Source of the DNA: Clostridiales bacterium
GTDB taxonomy: Bacteria; Bacillota; Clostridia; Lachnospirales; Lachnospiraceae
Assembly (NCBI GenBank): GCA_019418195.1
Contig: DYCJ01000158.1
Span: 1-5,937, forward strand
Length of the DNA: 5,937 nucleotides
Direction: 5' to 3'
Shown here: in pieces, positions 1-5,666 of the stretch
Layout of the letters: every line of letters starts with the position of its first letter
Position numbering within the stretch: position 1 is the first letter of the stretch
Made by a program: the position numbers and the translations under genes
Notes under the pieces: model-generated
Seen by the model: only the letters and a program-made list of their open reading frames with translations
Database searches by the model: none
Told to the model about the DNA's origin: nothing

Positions 1-4
1 CGTT

Positions 5-62
5 GATCAGGGAAAGGATGTTGTTTGAACGAAGTGAGTTCTTCCTTTCCCTGATCGCTTTT
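5..62 (+). terminator. Inverted repeat, probable rho-independent terminator of an upstream plus-strand gene
   Basis: A perfect 14-bp stem pairs 5-18 (GATCAGGGAAAGGA) with 43-56 (TCCTTTCCCTGATC). The 24-base loop contains a smaller GAAC/GTTC hairpin (27-30 with 38-41). The plus strand then continues GCTTTTAG, giving a short T run, so termination of a plus-strand gene lying left of the window is the best reading. The minus strand has no T run after the stem, so it is a poor terminator for the deacetylase gene at 216-1139. The T run is short and the loop long, so it may instead be an mRNA-stabilising hairpin or a dispersed repeat. Confidence 0.5.
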
Positions 63-215
63 AGCCGTATCGCAGGCTTGTTACTATATCTTATGCCCTG
101 TAACCGGAGCCGGAAGCATCCACTCCCCGCCCGTCCCGAATACGTGAGTCAATCCACTGTATCCGATTAATTTTCGGACGCTTTATCATGGGATGTCACT
201 CCGATAAACACGAAT

Positions 216-1139
216 TTACCTCGCAAGTTCTGACAGCGGCCTTATTTGATACCCCATCTCCTCCCATTTTGTCAGCAGTTCATCCATTATCGCTGCGTTG
301 GTGGACGATGTGCTGTGGAGCAGTACGATGGCACCGGGATGGATCCGTCCGAGGAGTTTGTCAAAAGCCTCTTCTTTGGCCGGCTGGTCGTCCTCGTACC
401 AGTCTACGTATGCGAGACTCCAGAAGAAGGTTTTATATCCCAGTTCTTTTGCCATCTGTAGATTTGACTCACTATATTTTCCCTGAGGAGGACGATAGTA
501 TTTGGTCATCTCATGACCAGTCACATCGAGAAAAGCGTCCTCTACATCTGTTATTTCTTTTTTAAAAGAATCCATATCTGCAATCTGCGACATATCCGGG
601 TGATGCCATGTATGATTACCGACAGTGTGTCCTTCTTCAACCATTCTTCTGATAAGATCCGGCTCGGATTCAATGTATGTGCCCACGACAAAAAATGTGG
701 CTGATACATTATGCTTTTTCAGGGCGTCCAGTATGGGTTCAGTATTCCCGTTCTCATAGCCGGCGTCGAAGGTGAGGTAGAGGACTTTTTCATCGGTATC
801 CTGCGCGTAAAAGGCGTCATATTGGGCCAGTTCTTCCATAGTGGCATTCCCGGCAGGCGTCTGTCCGTCTTCCTGAAAGCTCAGTCCCCAGCTGCCTTCA
901 GCAGATGCGGCGACCGCACCTGTCTGTGTCAGATGATGAGAAACATCTGCAATCTGACCGGTGTCAGAAGAGTTGGAAGAGCTGACCGGAGAGACCGGCG
1001 AAGAATGACCGGCCAGATAAGCCGCCCCGGTTCCAAGGATATATGCGGTAAGAAAAAGTAATAGAAAACCGACAGGTTTTCGAAGATGCTTCATGAAAAG
1101 GATCGTATTGTGCAAATAATGTGAGGGCTTATGTTTCAT
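216..1139 (-). CDS. pdaA: PdaA-like polysaccharide deacetylase (delta-lactam-biosynthetic de-N-acetylase)
   Basis: This is a membrane-anchored NodB-fold carbohydrate esterase family 4 enzyme. PdaA proteins remove the N-acetyl group from muramic acid in spore cortex peptidoglycan, a step toward muramic-delta-lactam, which is needed for germination. From the chosen start it has 307 residues: a basic N-terminus, one hydrophobic segment at about 23-43, a Ser/Pro/Thr-rich linker, then the catalytic domain from about 115. Visible motifs are TFDAGYENG (D125), GNHTWHHPD (metal His 176 and 180), YYRPPQG (R216), FFWSLAYVDW and the C-terminal LLHS (H275). The YENG, WSLA-x-x-DW and IHPG blocks are typical of PdaA and not of general chitin deacetylases. 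The frame stays open to 1247, but the ATG at 1139 has AGGG seven bases upstream and directly precedes the basic/TM leader; the next ATG (1094) has no ribosome site. The Asp that normally follows the catalytic Asp is Ala here. The gene is transcribed divergently from the BMC operon. Confidence 0.88.
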   Translation of the reverse strand: MKHKPSHYLHNTILFMKHLRKPVGFLLLFLTAYILGTGAAYLAGHSSPVSPVSSSNSSDTGQIADVSHHLTQTGAVAASAEGSWGLSFQEDGQTPAGNATMEELAQYDAFYAQDTDEKVLYLTFDAGYENGNTEPILDALKKHNVSATFFVVGTYIESEPDLIRRMVEEGHTVGNHTWHHPDMSQIADMDSFKKEITDVEDAFLDVTGHEMTKYYRPPQGKYSESNLQMAKELGYKTFFWSLAYVDWYEDDQPAKEEAFDKLLGRIHPGAIVLLHSTSSTNAAIMDELLTKWEEMGYQIRPLSELAR

Positions 1140-1303
1140 CTGTTTTCCCTGAGCAATAGTTATCTCAATGAAAGTATATGAGTGTAAAAATAAAAAGATG
1201 TTATTGTAATATTGCATAAAAATCAATTGTAAATTTGTGCAGAGCAAAAGTTTATAACAAGATGAGAGAGCTTGACCTGATCGGCTGAGAGGCGGGATTA
1301 GAT

Positions 1304-1798
1304 ATGATTTTAGATAAGATAGAAAACTTCCGCTATTATCAGAGGTGCATCCCCGAAATTTGGGATGCTGTCCGTTTTATTGAGAAAGTGAAACGTGAGA
1401 ATCTGCCGGCAGGCAGATATCCTGTAGGGAAGGGGTTTGCCTTTGTACAGGAAGGAAAGACAAGAGCATTTGATGAAGCGGATTTCGAGGTACATAAGGA
1501 TTATTTTGATATGCAGGTGCTCCTTGAAGGCGAAGAAATGTGGGAATATGCAGATGTATCGACGCTTCAGGAAAAAATTCCTTATGACAGCAGTGCTGAT
1601 ATCCAGTGGCTTACCGGAACAGGCCAGAAGATCACTATGAAGCCGGGGATGTTTTATATTGTGTATCCGACGGATGCCCACAAACCATGCTGTCACGAAA
1701 AACAGCCCGCAGCTTACAGAAAAGTTGTCGTAAAAATCAGGATCGACAAGCTGTTACACGGGGTGACTGACCGAAAAATCCCATGGCAAAGGAGATAG
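1304..1798 (+). CDS. YhcH/YjgK/YiaL (DUF386) family protein, NanQ-like sugar anomerase
   Basis: A cytosolic cupin-like protein of 164 residues; the family is usually near 150. Members include E. coli NanQ, reported as an N-acetylneuraminate anomerase, and several sit in sugar-acid and sialic acid operons. The family signature is clear. FEVHKDYFD (E62, H64, D69) is followed by VLLEGEE (E75-E78) and YPTDAHKPCC (H126), ending in a KVVVKI strand. The Glu/His residues form the presumed metal and sugar site. The ATG at 1304 has a GGCGGGA purine stretch about six bases upstream. The last codons overlap the ribosome site (AAGGAG, 1789-1794) of the next gene, and only four bases separate the two, so they are very likely co-translated. 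The tail after about residue 150 (LLHGVTDRKIPWQRR) goes beyond the usual family end. It is the first gene of the BMC operon, which hints that the substrate is a cyclic sugar or sugar acid, but family membership alone does not define the substrate. Confidence 0.85.
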   Translation: MILDKIENFRYYQRCIPEIWDAVRFIEKVKRENLPAGRYPVGKGFAFVQEGKTRAFDEADFEVHKDYFDMQVLLEGEEMWEYADVSTLQEKIPYDSSADIQWLTGTGQKITMKPGMFYIVYPTDAHKPCCHEKQPAAYRKVVVKIRIDKLLHGVTDRKIPWQRR

Positions 1799-1802
1799 GG
1801 CA

Positions 1803-1859
1803 ATGGATGTAAAGATTGATGAGATTGTAAAACAAGTGATAAAAGAAGTGCAGAACGGG
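1803..1859 (+). other. BMC encapsulation peptide at the N-terminus of the MDR protein
   Basis: Residues 1-19 begin MDVKIDEIVKQVIKEV. Hydrophobic residues (V3, I5, I8, V9, V12, I13, V16) alternate with charged ones at 3-4 residue spacing, as in a short amphipathic helix. The pattern closely resembles the known I-x-x-I-V-x-x-V-h-x-E-h targeting helices that carry cargo enzymes to BMC shells. A flexible Gly/Ser/Asp linker follows before the GroES-like fold. Ordinary MDR enzymes begin directly at the first strand and lack this part. Two BMC shell genes lie directly downstream, which supports the assignment. Confidence 0.8.
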
Positions 1860-2903
1860 GCTTCCGGAAATGATACGGTAAAAGACGGTATACAGCTTCG
1901 GCCGGATGCCCGGATTCAGCCGGAAGGAAAGGGGGCTTTCCTGACAGGACCGGAAAACTATGAAATACAGCAATTTGAGCTCCCGGTTCCGGGAGAAAAG
2001 GAAGTTCTTGTGCACGTCGAAGGATGTGTTGTATCGGAGGCAGATGCGCAGGAATTTTTGAAAGGGATTCCAGGATATCAGTGCCCTGCTGTCGGCGTAG
2101 AAGGCACCGGGCGGGTTGTGAAAGTTGGAAGCGGTCTTATAAAAGATATACATGGAAGGACTATCAAAGAAGGAGATCTGGTGACAGCGCTTGGTTCTGT
2201 TAATGTGAAGAAAAGCGGATACGGAGATAACAAAAAAGAGATGCAGCCTTCCGGATGGTATTCTTCGTACATACTTCTTCGGGAAGATATGAAGATACTT
2301 CAGATGAATGACCTTGACCAGGATTCGAGGATGCTGTACCGTCAGGTATCGGAGATGGCAGCTTCCGTTGACCGGATATGTAAATTATATAAACCTGAAA
2401 AATATGCAAAAATAGCAGTTGCAGGCTGCAAAACAGCCGGACTTCTTGCGATTGCGGCATTGAAATGTGCCGGTTTTTCTGATATCATTGCAATAGATGA
2501 AGATGAAGGACGCCTCGCTCTCGCTGAAATGATGGGATCCAGACATAAGGTCCTTTTTACCTGCAAAAACGGCATGCAGGGAATGGTGGAGAAAGCGAGA
2601 ACATGTTTTGGCGGTGAACTTGCAGATCTTGTTTTGCAGTGTGTGGAGCTTTCGGGCGGAAACAGTATTGCAAGAAGATTTGCCAGGAACGGCGGGAATA
2701 CCGCTGATCTGACAAAACGTGTGAGGACGCAGCTTACCAGAGAGGCATACAGTCAGGGAGAAAAAGTACTCCGGCTGGCACAGACAGCGGAGATTCCGTT
2801 GTACAGGCTGATCACTCACCGTTTTCATCTAGATGAGATAAACCAGGCGAACTGGACGGTGCTTAGCGGTACTGGACATGTATGTGCTGTTCTGAACCGC
2901 TGA
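1803..2903 (+). CDS. BMC-targeted MDR (zinc-type alcohol dehydrogenase superfamily) protein, zinc site degenerate
   Basis: A 366-residue medium-chain dehydrogenase/reductase-like protein with an N-terminal BMC encapsulation peptide (residues 1-18), a Gly/Asp-rich linker (about 19-42), a GroES-like domain (about 43-165), a Rossmann domain (about 200-300) and a C-terminal LITHRFHLDEINQAN block typical of sorbitol/threonine dehydrogenase-like MDRs. The catalytic-zinc signature is missing: the usual C-G-T-D Cys is Ser78 in CVVSEAD, and the GHE His is Val99 in GVEGTG. No structural-zinc Cys cluster follows. The dinucleotide loop reads GCKTAG (208-213), with Lys210 at the central Gly, although the acidic residue that selects NAD (D232) remains. 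Between NGG (296-298) and LITHRF, about 20-30 residues expected in the family, including the strand after GG, seem to be absent. The reading frame is intact and long, so this looks like a diverged protein and not a fresh pseudogene. The ATG has AAGGAG eight bases upstream. It may be a zinc-independent reductase or a structural pseudoenzyme inside a microcompartment. Confidence 0.82.
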   Translation: MDVKIDEIVKQVIKEVQNGASGNDTVKDGIQLRPDARIQPEGKGAFLTGPENYEIQQFELPVPGEKEVLVHVEGCVVSEADAQEFLKGIPGYQCPAVGVEGTGRVVKVGSGLIKDIHGRTIKEGDLVTALGSVNVKKSGYGDNKKEMQPSGWYSSYILLREDMKILQMNDLDQDSRMLYRQVSEMAASVDRICKLYKPEKYAKIAVAGCKTAGLLAIAALKCAGFSDIIAIDEDEGRLALAEMMGSRHKVLFTCKNGMQGMVEKARTCFGGELADLVLQCVELSGGNSIARRFARNGGNTADLTKRVRTQLTREAYSQGEKVLRLAQTAEIPLYRLITHRFHLDEINQANWTVLSGTGHVCAVLNR

Positions 2904-2930
2904 GAATGAATGAAACTATAGGAGGAAGTT

Positions 2931-3230
2931 ATGGCGGAAGATTATACGGGAATGGCGATCGGAGTATTTGAACTGGAAAGTGAGTGTATCTGTTTTGTGG
3001 CTCTTGATGCTGCTGCAAAAGCGGCTGACGTAAAGATCCAGGCAGTGGAGAGAAACCGACTGAAAGCCGGCGCATGTGTTAAAATGAGAGGTACAGTATC
3101 AAATGTTAAAGCCGCGATGGAAGCTGCTCTCGATGCGGCAAAGGGACGTTCAAAGGTTGTATCTCACACGGTGATCGCGGCACCTTCGGAAGATACGGAA
3201 ACAGCGATCACTATGACAATCGGAAAGTGA
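2931..3230 (+). CDS. BMC-domain shell protein (hexamer-type, unusual Arg/Lys pore loop)
   Basis: A 99-residue protein with a single BMC (PF00936) domain, expected to form hexameric tiles of a microcompartment shell. It shows AIGVFE (9-14, for the usual ALGxIE), LDAAAKAADVKI (25-36), MRGTVSNVKAAMEAALDAA (52-70) and the final strand VVSHTVIAAPSEDTE (76-90), in canonical order and spacing. The loop between the second and third blocks, where most hexamers have a K-I/V-G-S-G pore motif, reads ERNRLKAGA (40-48). It has one more residue than PduA/EutM-type proteins, and Arg/Lys stand near the expected pore position. The C-terminal PHxD-type sequence is APSED. A perfect AGGAGG site lies six bases before the ATG, the best in the operon, consistent with a shell protein needed in many copies. 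It follows the MDR gene by 27 bases. Confidence 0.88.
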   Translation: MAEDYTGMAIGVFELESECICFVALDAAAKAADVKIQAVERNRLKAGACVKMRGTVSNVKAAMEAALDAAKGRSKVVSHTVIAAPSEDTETAITMTIGK

Positions 3231-3237
3231 GTATGCC

Positions 3238-3259
3238 GGGGGCGGGGGAGAACGCCCGG
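3238..3259 (+). other. G-rich hairpin between the two shell genes
   Basis: The 84-base gap between the shell genes holds a GC-rich block. GGGCG (3240-3244) pairs with CGCCC (3253-3257) around a purine-rich 8-base loop, and flanking CC/GG can extend the stem across a bulge. An A run, not a T run, follows, so it is not a normal terminator. Two runs of five Gs could also fold otherwise. It may set relative expression of the two shell proteins or act as an mRNA processing/stability element; this is inference from the sequence alone. Confidence 0.35.
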
Positions 3260-3314
3260 GAGTGAAAAAAGAGTAAAACTGCATGGAAAGATGCGGGAAA
3301 GGACAGGTACAGAT

Positions 3315-3599
3315 ATGACGTATGGAGCTTATGGACTTGTAGAAGTCGTAGGAGAGGCAAATGCAATTCTTGTAACAGATCGTATGCTTAAGACTTCTGA
3401 AGTGGAATATGTGACGCAGGACACAAAATGCGGCGGGCATGCGCTGATCTTTGTCGGAGGAGATGTGGCTGCAGTGACAGCAGCAGTGGAGAGTGTCAGA
3501 GAAGATCCGCCGTGTGAAGTGATCGAATCGGCGGTGATATCGAACCCGTCACAGGAGATGAATGACATCGTCGAGTTATTCAAAAGCAGAAGAAAATAA
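3315..3599 (+). CDS. BMC-domain shell protein with Cys-Gly-Gly-His pore loop (GrpU/PduT-like feature)
   Basis: A 94-residue single BMC-domain protein. It has YGLVEVVGEANAI (6-18), DRMLKTSEVEYV (22-33), the pore loop TKCGGH (37-42), FVGGDVAAVTAAV (46-58), and ends VISNPSQEMNDIVELFKS. From SEV to GGDV its length equals that of PduA, so the alignment needs no gap: the PduA pore segment K-I-G-S-G-L corresponds to T-K-C-G-G-H, which puts C39 at the hexamer's central pore. Cysteines at this place hold an Fe-S cluster in PduT and in the glycyl-radical compartment protein GrpU, so electron transfer or cluster transport across the shell is possible here. An earlier in-frame ATG at 3291 would add eight residues (MRERTGTD), but BMC domains start only a few residues before the first strand. 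The ATG at 3315 has AGG seven bases upstream, so it is preferred. This is the last gene before the operon's terminator. Confidence 0.85.
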   Translation: MTYGAYGLVEVVGEANAILVTDRMLKTSEVEYVTQDTKCGGHALIFVGGDVAAVTAAVESVREDPPCEVIESAVISNPSQEMNDIVELFKSRRK

Positions 3600-3624
3600 C
3601 AGAGAATGAAACACGGACTGTGTG

Positions 3625-3697
3625 ATACAGAGCGAGCCGTATTTCCGGAGAGGATAGGATGATCCAGAGGAAATACGGCTCGCTTTGTATATTAAGT
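3625..3697 (+). terminator. 22-bp inverted repeat, probable terminator of the BMC operon
   Basis: Arms 3625-3646 and 3669-3690 pair over 22 bp with one G-T (G-U) mismatch. The core is AGCGAGCCGTATTTCC against GGAAATACGGCTCGCT, and the loop has 22 bases with a small inner GGAT/ATCC pairing. It lies 25 bases after the last shell gene. If the base of the stem stays open, the tail TTTGTATATT acts as a moderate T run. The position between two transcription units supports termination. The stem is much longer than a typical terminator, so it could also be the trace of a small mobile repeat. Confidence 0.7.
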
Positions 3698-3725
3698 GGA
3701 CAATTAAAAAAAAGAATAGTAGAAT
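3697..3725 (+). promoter_or_regulatory. Sigma-A-type promoter for the HAD/D-LDH unit
   Basis: TGGACA (3697-3702, five of six matches to TTGACA) and TAGAAT (3720-3725, five of six to TATAAT) are separated by 17 bases, an A-rich spacer. It lies directly after the BMC operon's terminator stem and about 45 bases before the phosphatase ATG. This makes the downstream pair an independently expressed unit. Confidence 0.65.
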
Positions 3726-3769
3726 GTTAGATGGAATTTTGAGGATGGAAATGGAGATTACCGATTACC

Positions 3770-4561
3770 ATGGAGAAATCAGTTTTATTTTTTGATATTG
3801 ACGGCACGATCTTAAGTGAAAAGACAAGGACGATACCGCAAAGTGCCGTGACGGCGCTGCAGATGGCGAAAAAAGCCGGACATCTGCTTTTTATCAATAC
3901 AGGCCGGACAATCTGCAGCATACCGACAGAAATCCGGGGAATGCCTTTTGACGGTTTTCTGTGCGGATGCGGGACTAATTTGTTCTTCCATGATGAAGAA
4001 CTGCTGGCAAAGTCGTTGTCACGTGACCGTGGCAGGGCGATCATCGGCAAGGCATTTGAATGTAATCTGGGAGGGATTGCTGAAGGACCGGAAGATGTCT
4101 ATTTTCCAAGTCATATTTCACGATTTGATAAGCTGGAGTCTTCACGCAGATACTTCAGACAGAGGGGGATGGGGATTGAGTGTCCGATCGAAAAAGATGA
4201 TTTTATATATGATAAGCTTTTCATCTATGCAGACAAACAGAGCGACCTTAACAGTTTTTTGGAGTTTATTGATGAAGATATGGAAGCTCTGGACCGTGGC
4301 GGCAATGCATACGAGGTGGTACAGAAGGGGTATTCCAAGGCAACGGCATGCGAGTTTATGCTGGACAGGCTTGGTATGAAGAAAGAACAGGCGTATGTGT
4401 TCGGAGACAGCAGCAACGATCTGGCAATGTTTGAATTTGCAGTCCATGCCGTAGCTATGGGGGAACACGATCCGATACTTGATCCCTATACGGAATTTGT
4501 GACGAAGGCAGTGGAAGAGGACGGGATTGCCCATGCCCTGAAACATTATGCACTTATATAG
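3770..4561 (+). CDS. Cof-type HAD-IIB family phosphatase
   Basis: A 263-residue cytosolic phosphatase of the haloacid dehalogenase superfamily, subfamily IIB (Cof/YbjI type). These enzymes hydrolyse phosphate esters, mostly sugar phosphates and nucleotide-related compounds, through an Asp-phosphate intermediate with Mg2+. All four motifs are present: DIDGT (D9 nucleophile, D11 acid/base), NTGRT (T44), K190 in KGYSKATA, and GDSSND (D213, D217). The cap domain lies between motifs II and III at about 85-180, the C2 arrangement, and the length is normal. The ribosome site is weak: GGAG at 3753-3756 is about 13 bases from the ATG. No other start fits better, since DIDGT must be close to the N-terminus. 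The substrate cannot be read from the sequence. It is probably co-transcribed with the dehydrogenase 58 bases downstream. Confidence 0.9.
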   Translation: MEKSVLFFDIDGTILSEKTRTIPQSAVTALQMAKKAGHLLFINTGRTICSIPTEIRGMPFDGFLCGCGTNLFFHDEELLAKSLSRDRGRAIIGKAFECNLGGIAEGPEDVYFPSHISRFDKLESSRRYFRQRGMGIECPIEKDDFIYDKLFIYADKQSDLNSFLEFIDEDMEALDRGGNAYEVVQKGYSKATACEFMLDRLGMKKEQAYVFGDSSNDLAMFEFAVHAVAMGEHDPILDPYTEFVTKAVEEDGIAHALKHYALI

Positions 4562-4619
4562 GAGAGAAGTTTGATACCAATGACGGTGGCAGCCGGATAG
4601 AGCGGAGACGGAGGTGTGA

Positions 4620-5609
4620 ATGATAATGAAAATTTTCGTATACAGTTACAGGGAATTTGATGAAGCAGAGTATTTCCAGAAGTTCTCGGAGGAGTATGGA
4701 GTGGAGCTTGGTATATCTACAGATGATCCGACGATGGAGAATGCATATCTTGCAGAGGGGTATGAGTATGTGAGCATTATTACAACAAAGATAGACGAAG
4801 AACTGATGGAACGATTTTATGATCTCGGTGTGCGGATGATCTCTACCCGTACGATCGGATATGACCATGTGGACATCGCAGCAGCGGAACGCATTGGCAT
4901 GCATGTGAGTAATGTATCCTATTCACCGGAATGTGTGGCGGACTATACGGTCATGCTGATGCTCATGTCGATCCGCAAAATGAAGAGGATCATGCAGAGA
5001 GAGGAGATCAATGATTTCTCACTTCCGGGGATACAGGGCCGGGAACTGCCGAACTTCACGGTGGGAGTTCTGGGAACAGGCAGGATCGGGCGGGCTGTGA
5101 TCCGCGACTTGTCGGGATTCGGCTGTAAGATCTATGCTTATGACAAATATGAAAATGATGCGGTGAAAGAACATGCGCAGTATGCAGAGCTGGATACAAT
5201 CTACAGGGAGTGTGACCTTATCACCCTGCACATGCCTTTGCTTGAGGACAACTTTCATCTGATCGATGGAGATGCCATTGCGAAGATGAAAGACGGCGTT
5301 GTCATCGTCAATACGGCGAGAGGCGGGCTGATCGACACGAAAGCTCTGATCGATGGCATCGAGTCGGGAAAGATCAGTGCGGCAGGTCTGGATGTGATCG
5401 AGGACGAGTTCGGCATGTACTATTATGACAGAAAATCTGATGTTCTGAGCAAACGGGATCTGTATATTTTGAGAGGGTTCCCGAATGTGATCGTTACGCC
5501 GCATATGGCGTTTTACACGGATCAGGCGGTGAGTGATATGGTGAAAAATTCGATTCTCAGCTGTATGTATCACGCCGAAGGAAAAGAAGATCCCTGGGCG
5601 GTTGTCTGA
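4620..5609 (+). CDS. VanH-like D-lactate dehydrogenase (D-isomer specific 2-hydroxyacid dehydrogenase)
   Basis: A 329-residue NAD-dependent oxidoreductase that reduces pyruvate or a related 2-oxoacid to the D-2-hydroxyacid, normal length for the family. The N-terminal half has MISTRTIGYDHVD (73-85) and NVSYSPECVADYT (98-110), segments that strongly recall VanH and Lactobacillus D-LDH. The Rossmann motif is GTGRIG (152-157) with D175 as NAD-selecting acid. Catalytic residues are R234 (NTARGG), E263 (DVIEDE) and H295 (TPHMAFYT), with spacings as in D-LDH. The YYY after DEFG and the ILRGFPNVIVTPH block also match D-LDH, not phosphoglycerate dehydrogenase. The ATG at 4620 has GGAGG five bases upstream; a second ATG at 4626 is a possible alternative. 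It shares a unit with the HAD gene and is followed by a terminator. No VanA-type ligase or VanX dipeptidase is visible, so a fermentative role is more likely than glycopeptide resistance. Confidence 0.9.
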   Translation: MIMKIFVYSYREFDEAEYFQKFSEEYGVELGISTDDPTMENAYLAEGYEYVSIITTKIDEELMERFYDLGVRMISTRTIGYDHVDIAAAERIGMHVSNVSYSPECVADYTVMLMLMSIRKMKRIMQREEINDFSLPGIQGRELPNFTVGVLGTGRIGRAVIRDLSGFGCKIYAYDKYENDAVKEHAQYAELDTIYRECDLITLHMPLLEDNFHLIDGDAIAKMKDGVVIVNTARGGLIDTKALIDGIESGKISAAGLDVIEDEFGMYYYDRKSDVLSKRDLYILRGFPNVIVTPHMAFYTDQAVSDMVKNSILSCMYHAEGKEDPWAVV

Positions 5610-5666
5610 TCGGCGATAATATTGAATATGCTGGTCCCGGATGAACTGGATCTCCAGCTGATTTGG

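Noticed and set aside
57..215. Possible tRNA, small RNA or gene fragment in the left non-coding stretch
   Set aside because: No T-arm or acceptor pairing, no plausible coding frame, and only a weak 5-bp hairpin (162-166 with 174-178) was found.
188..1061. Open frames on the plus strand across the deacetylase gene (188-565, 513-704, 711-1061)
   Set aside because: They are antisense to a gene with a full set of family motifs, have Cys/Arg/Ser-rich compositions and no ribosome sites.
1140..1247. Longer form of the deacetylase starting at 1247 (adds 36 residues)
   Set aside because: The extra N-terminal residues come from AT-rich intergenic sequence, no ribosome site precedes that start, and the ATG at 1139 has a well-spaced AGGG.
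1140..1303. Promoters for the divergent pdaA-like gene and the BMC operon
   Set aside because: On the plus strand TATAAC (1253-1258) could be a -10 but has no -35 at proper spacing (TTGTAA is 20 bases away); TTGACC (1272-1277) has no -10 before the ATG. On the minus strand TATACT (1173-1178) has no -35, and no convincing sigma-G or sigma-E pair was seen. None was strong enough to list.
4580..4600. Six-codon mini-ORF (MTVAAG) between the HAD and D-LDH genes, considered as a leader peptide
   Set aside because: Too short and without regulatory codons or an associated hairpin; probably chance.
5019..5573. 184-codon minus-strand frame within the D-LDH gene
   Set aside because: Antisense shadow of a gene with intact catalytic motifs; the translation is His/Arg/Ile-rich and resembles no family.
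4620..5609. Glycopeptide resistance (van) cluster
   Set aside because: Only a VanH-like dehydrogenase is present; no ligase, dipeptidase or two-component genes are in view.
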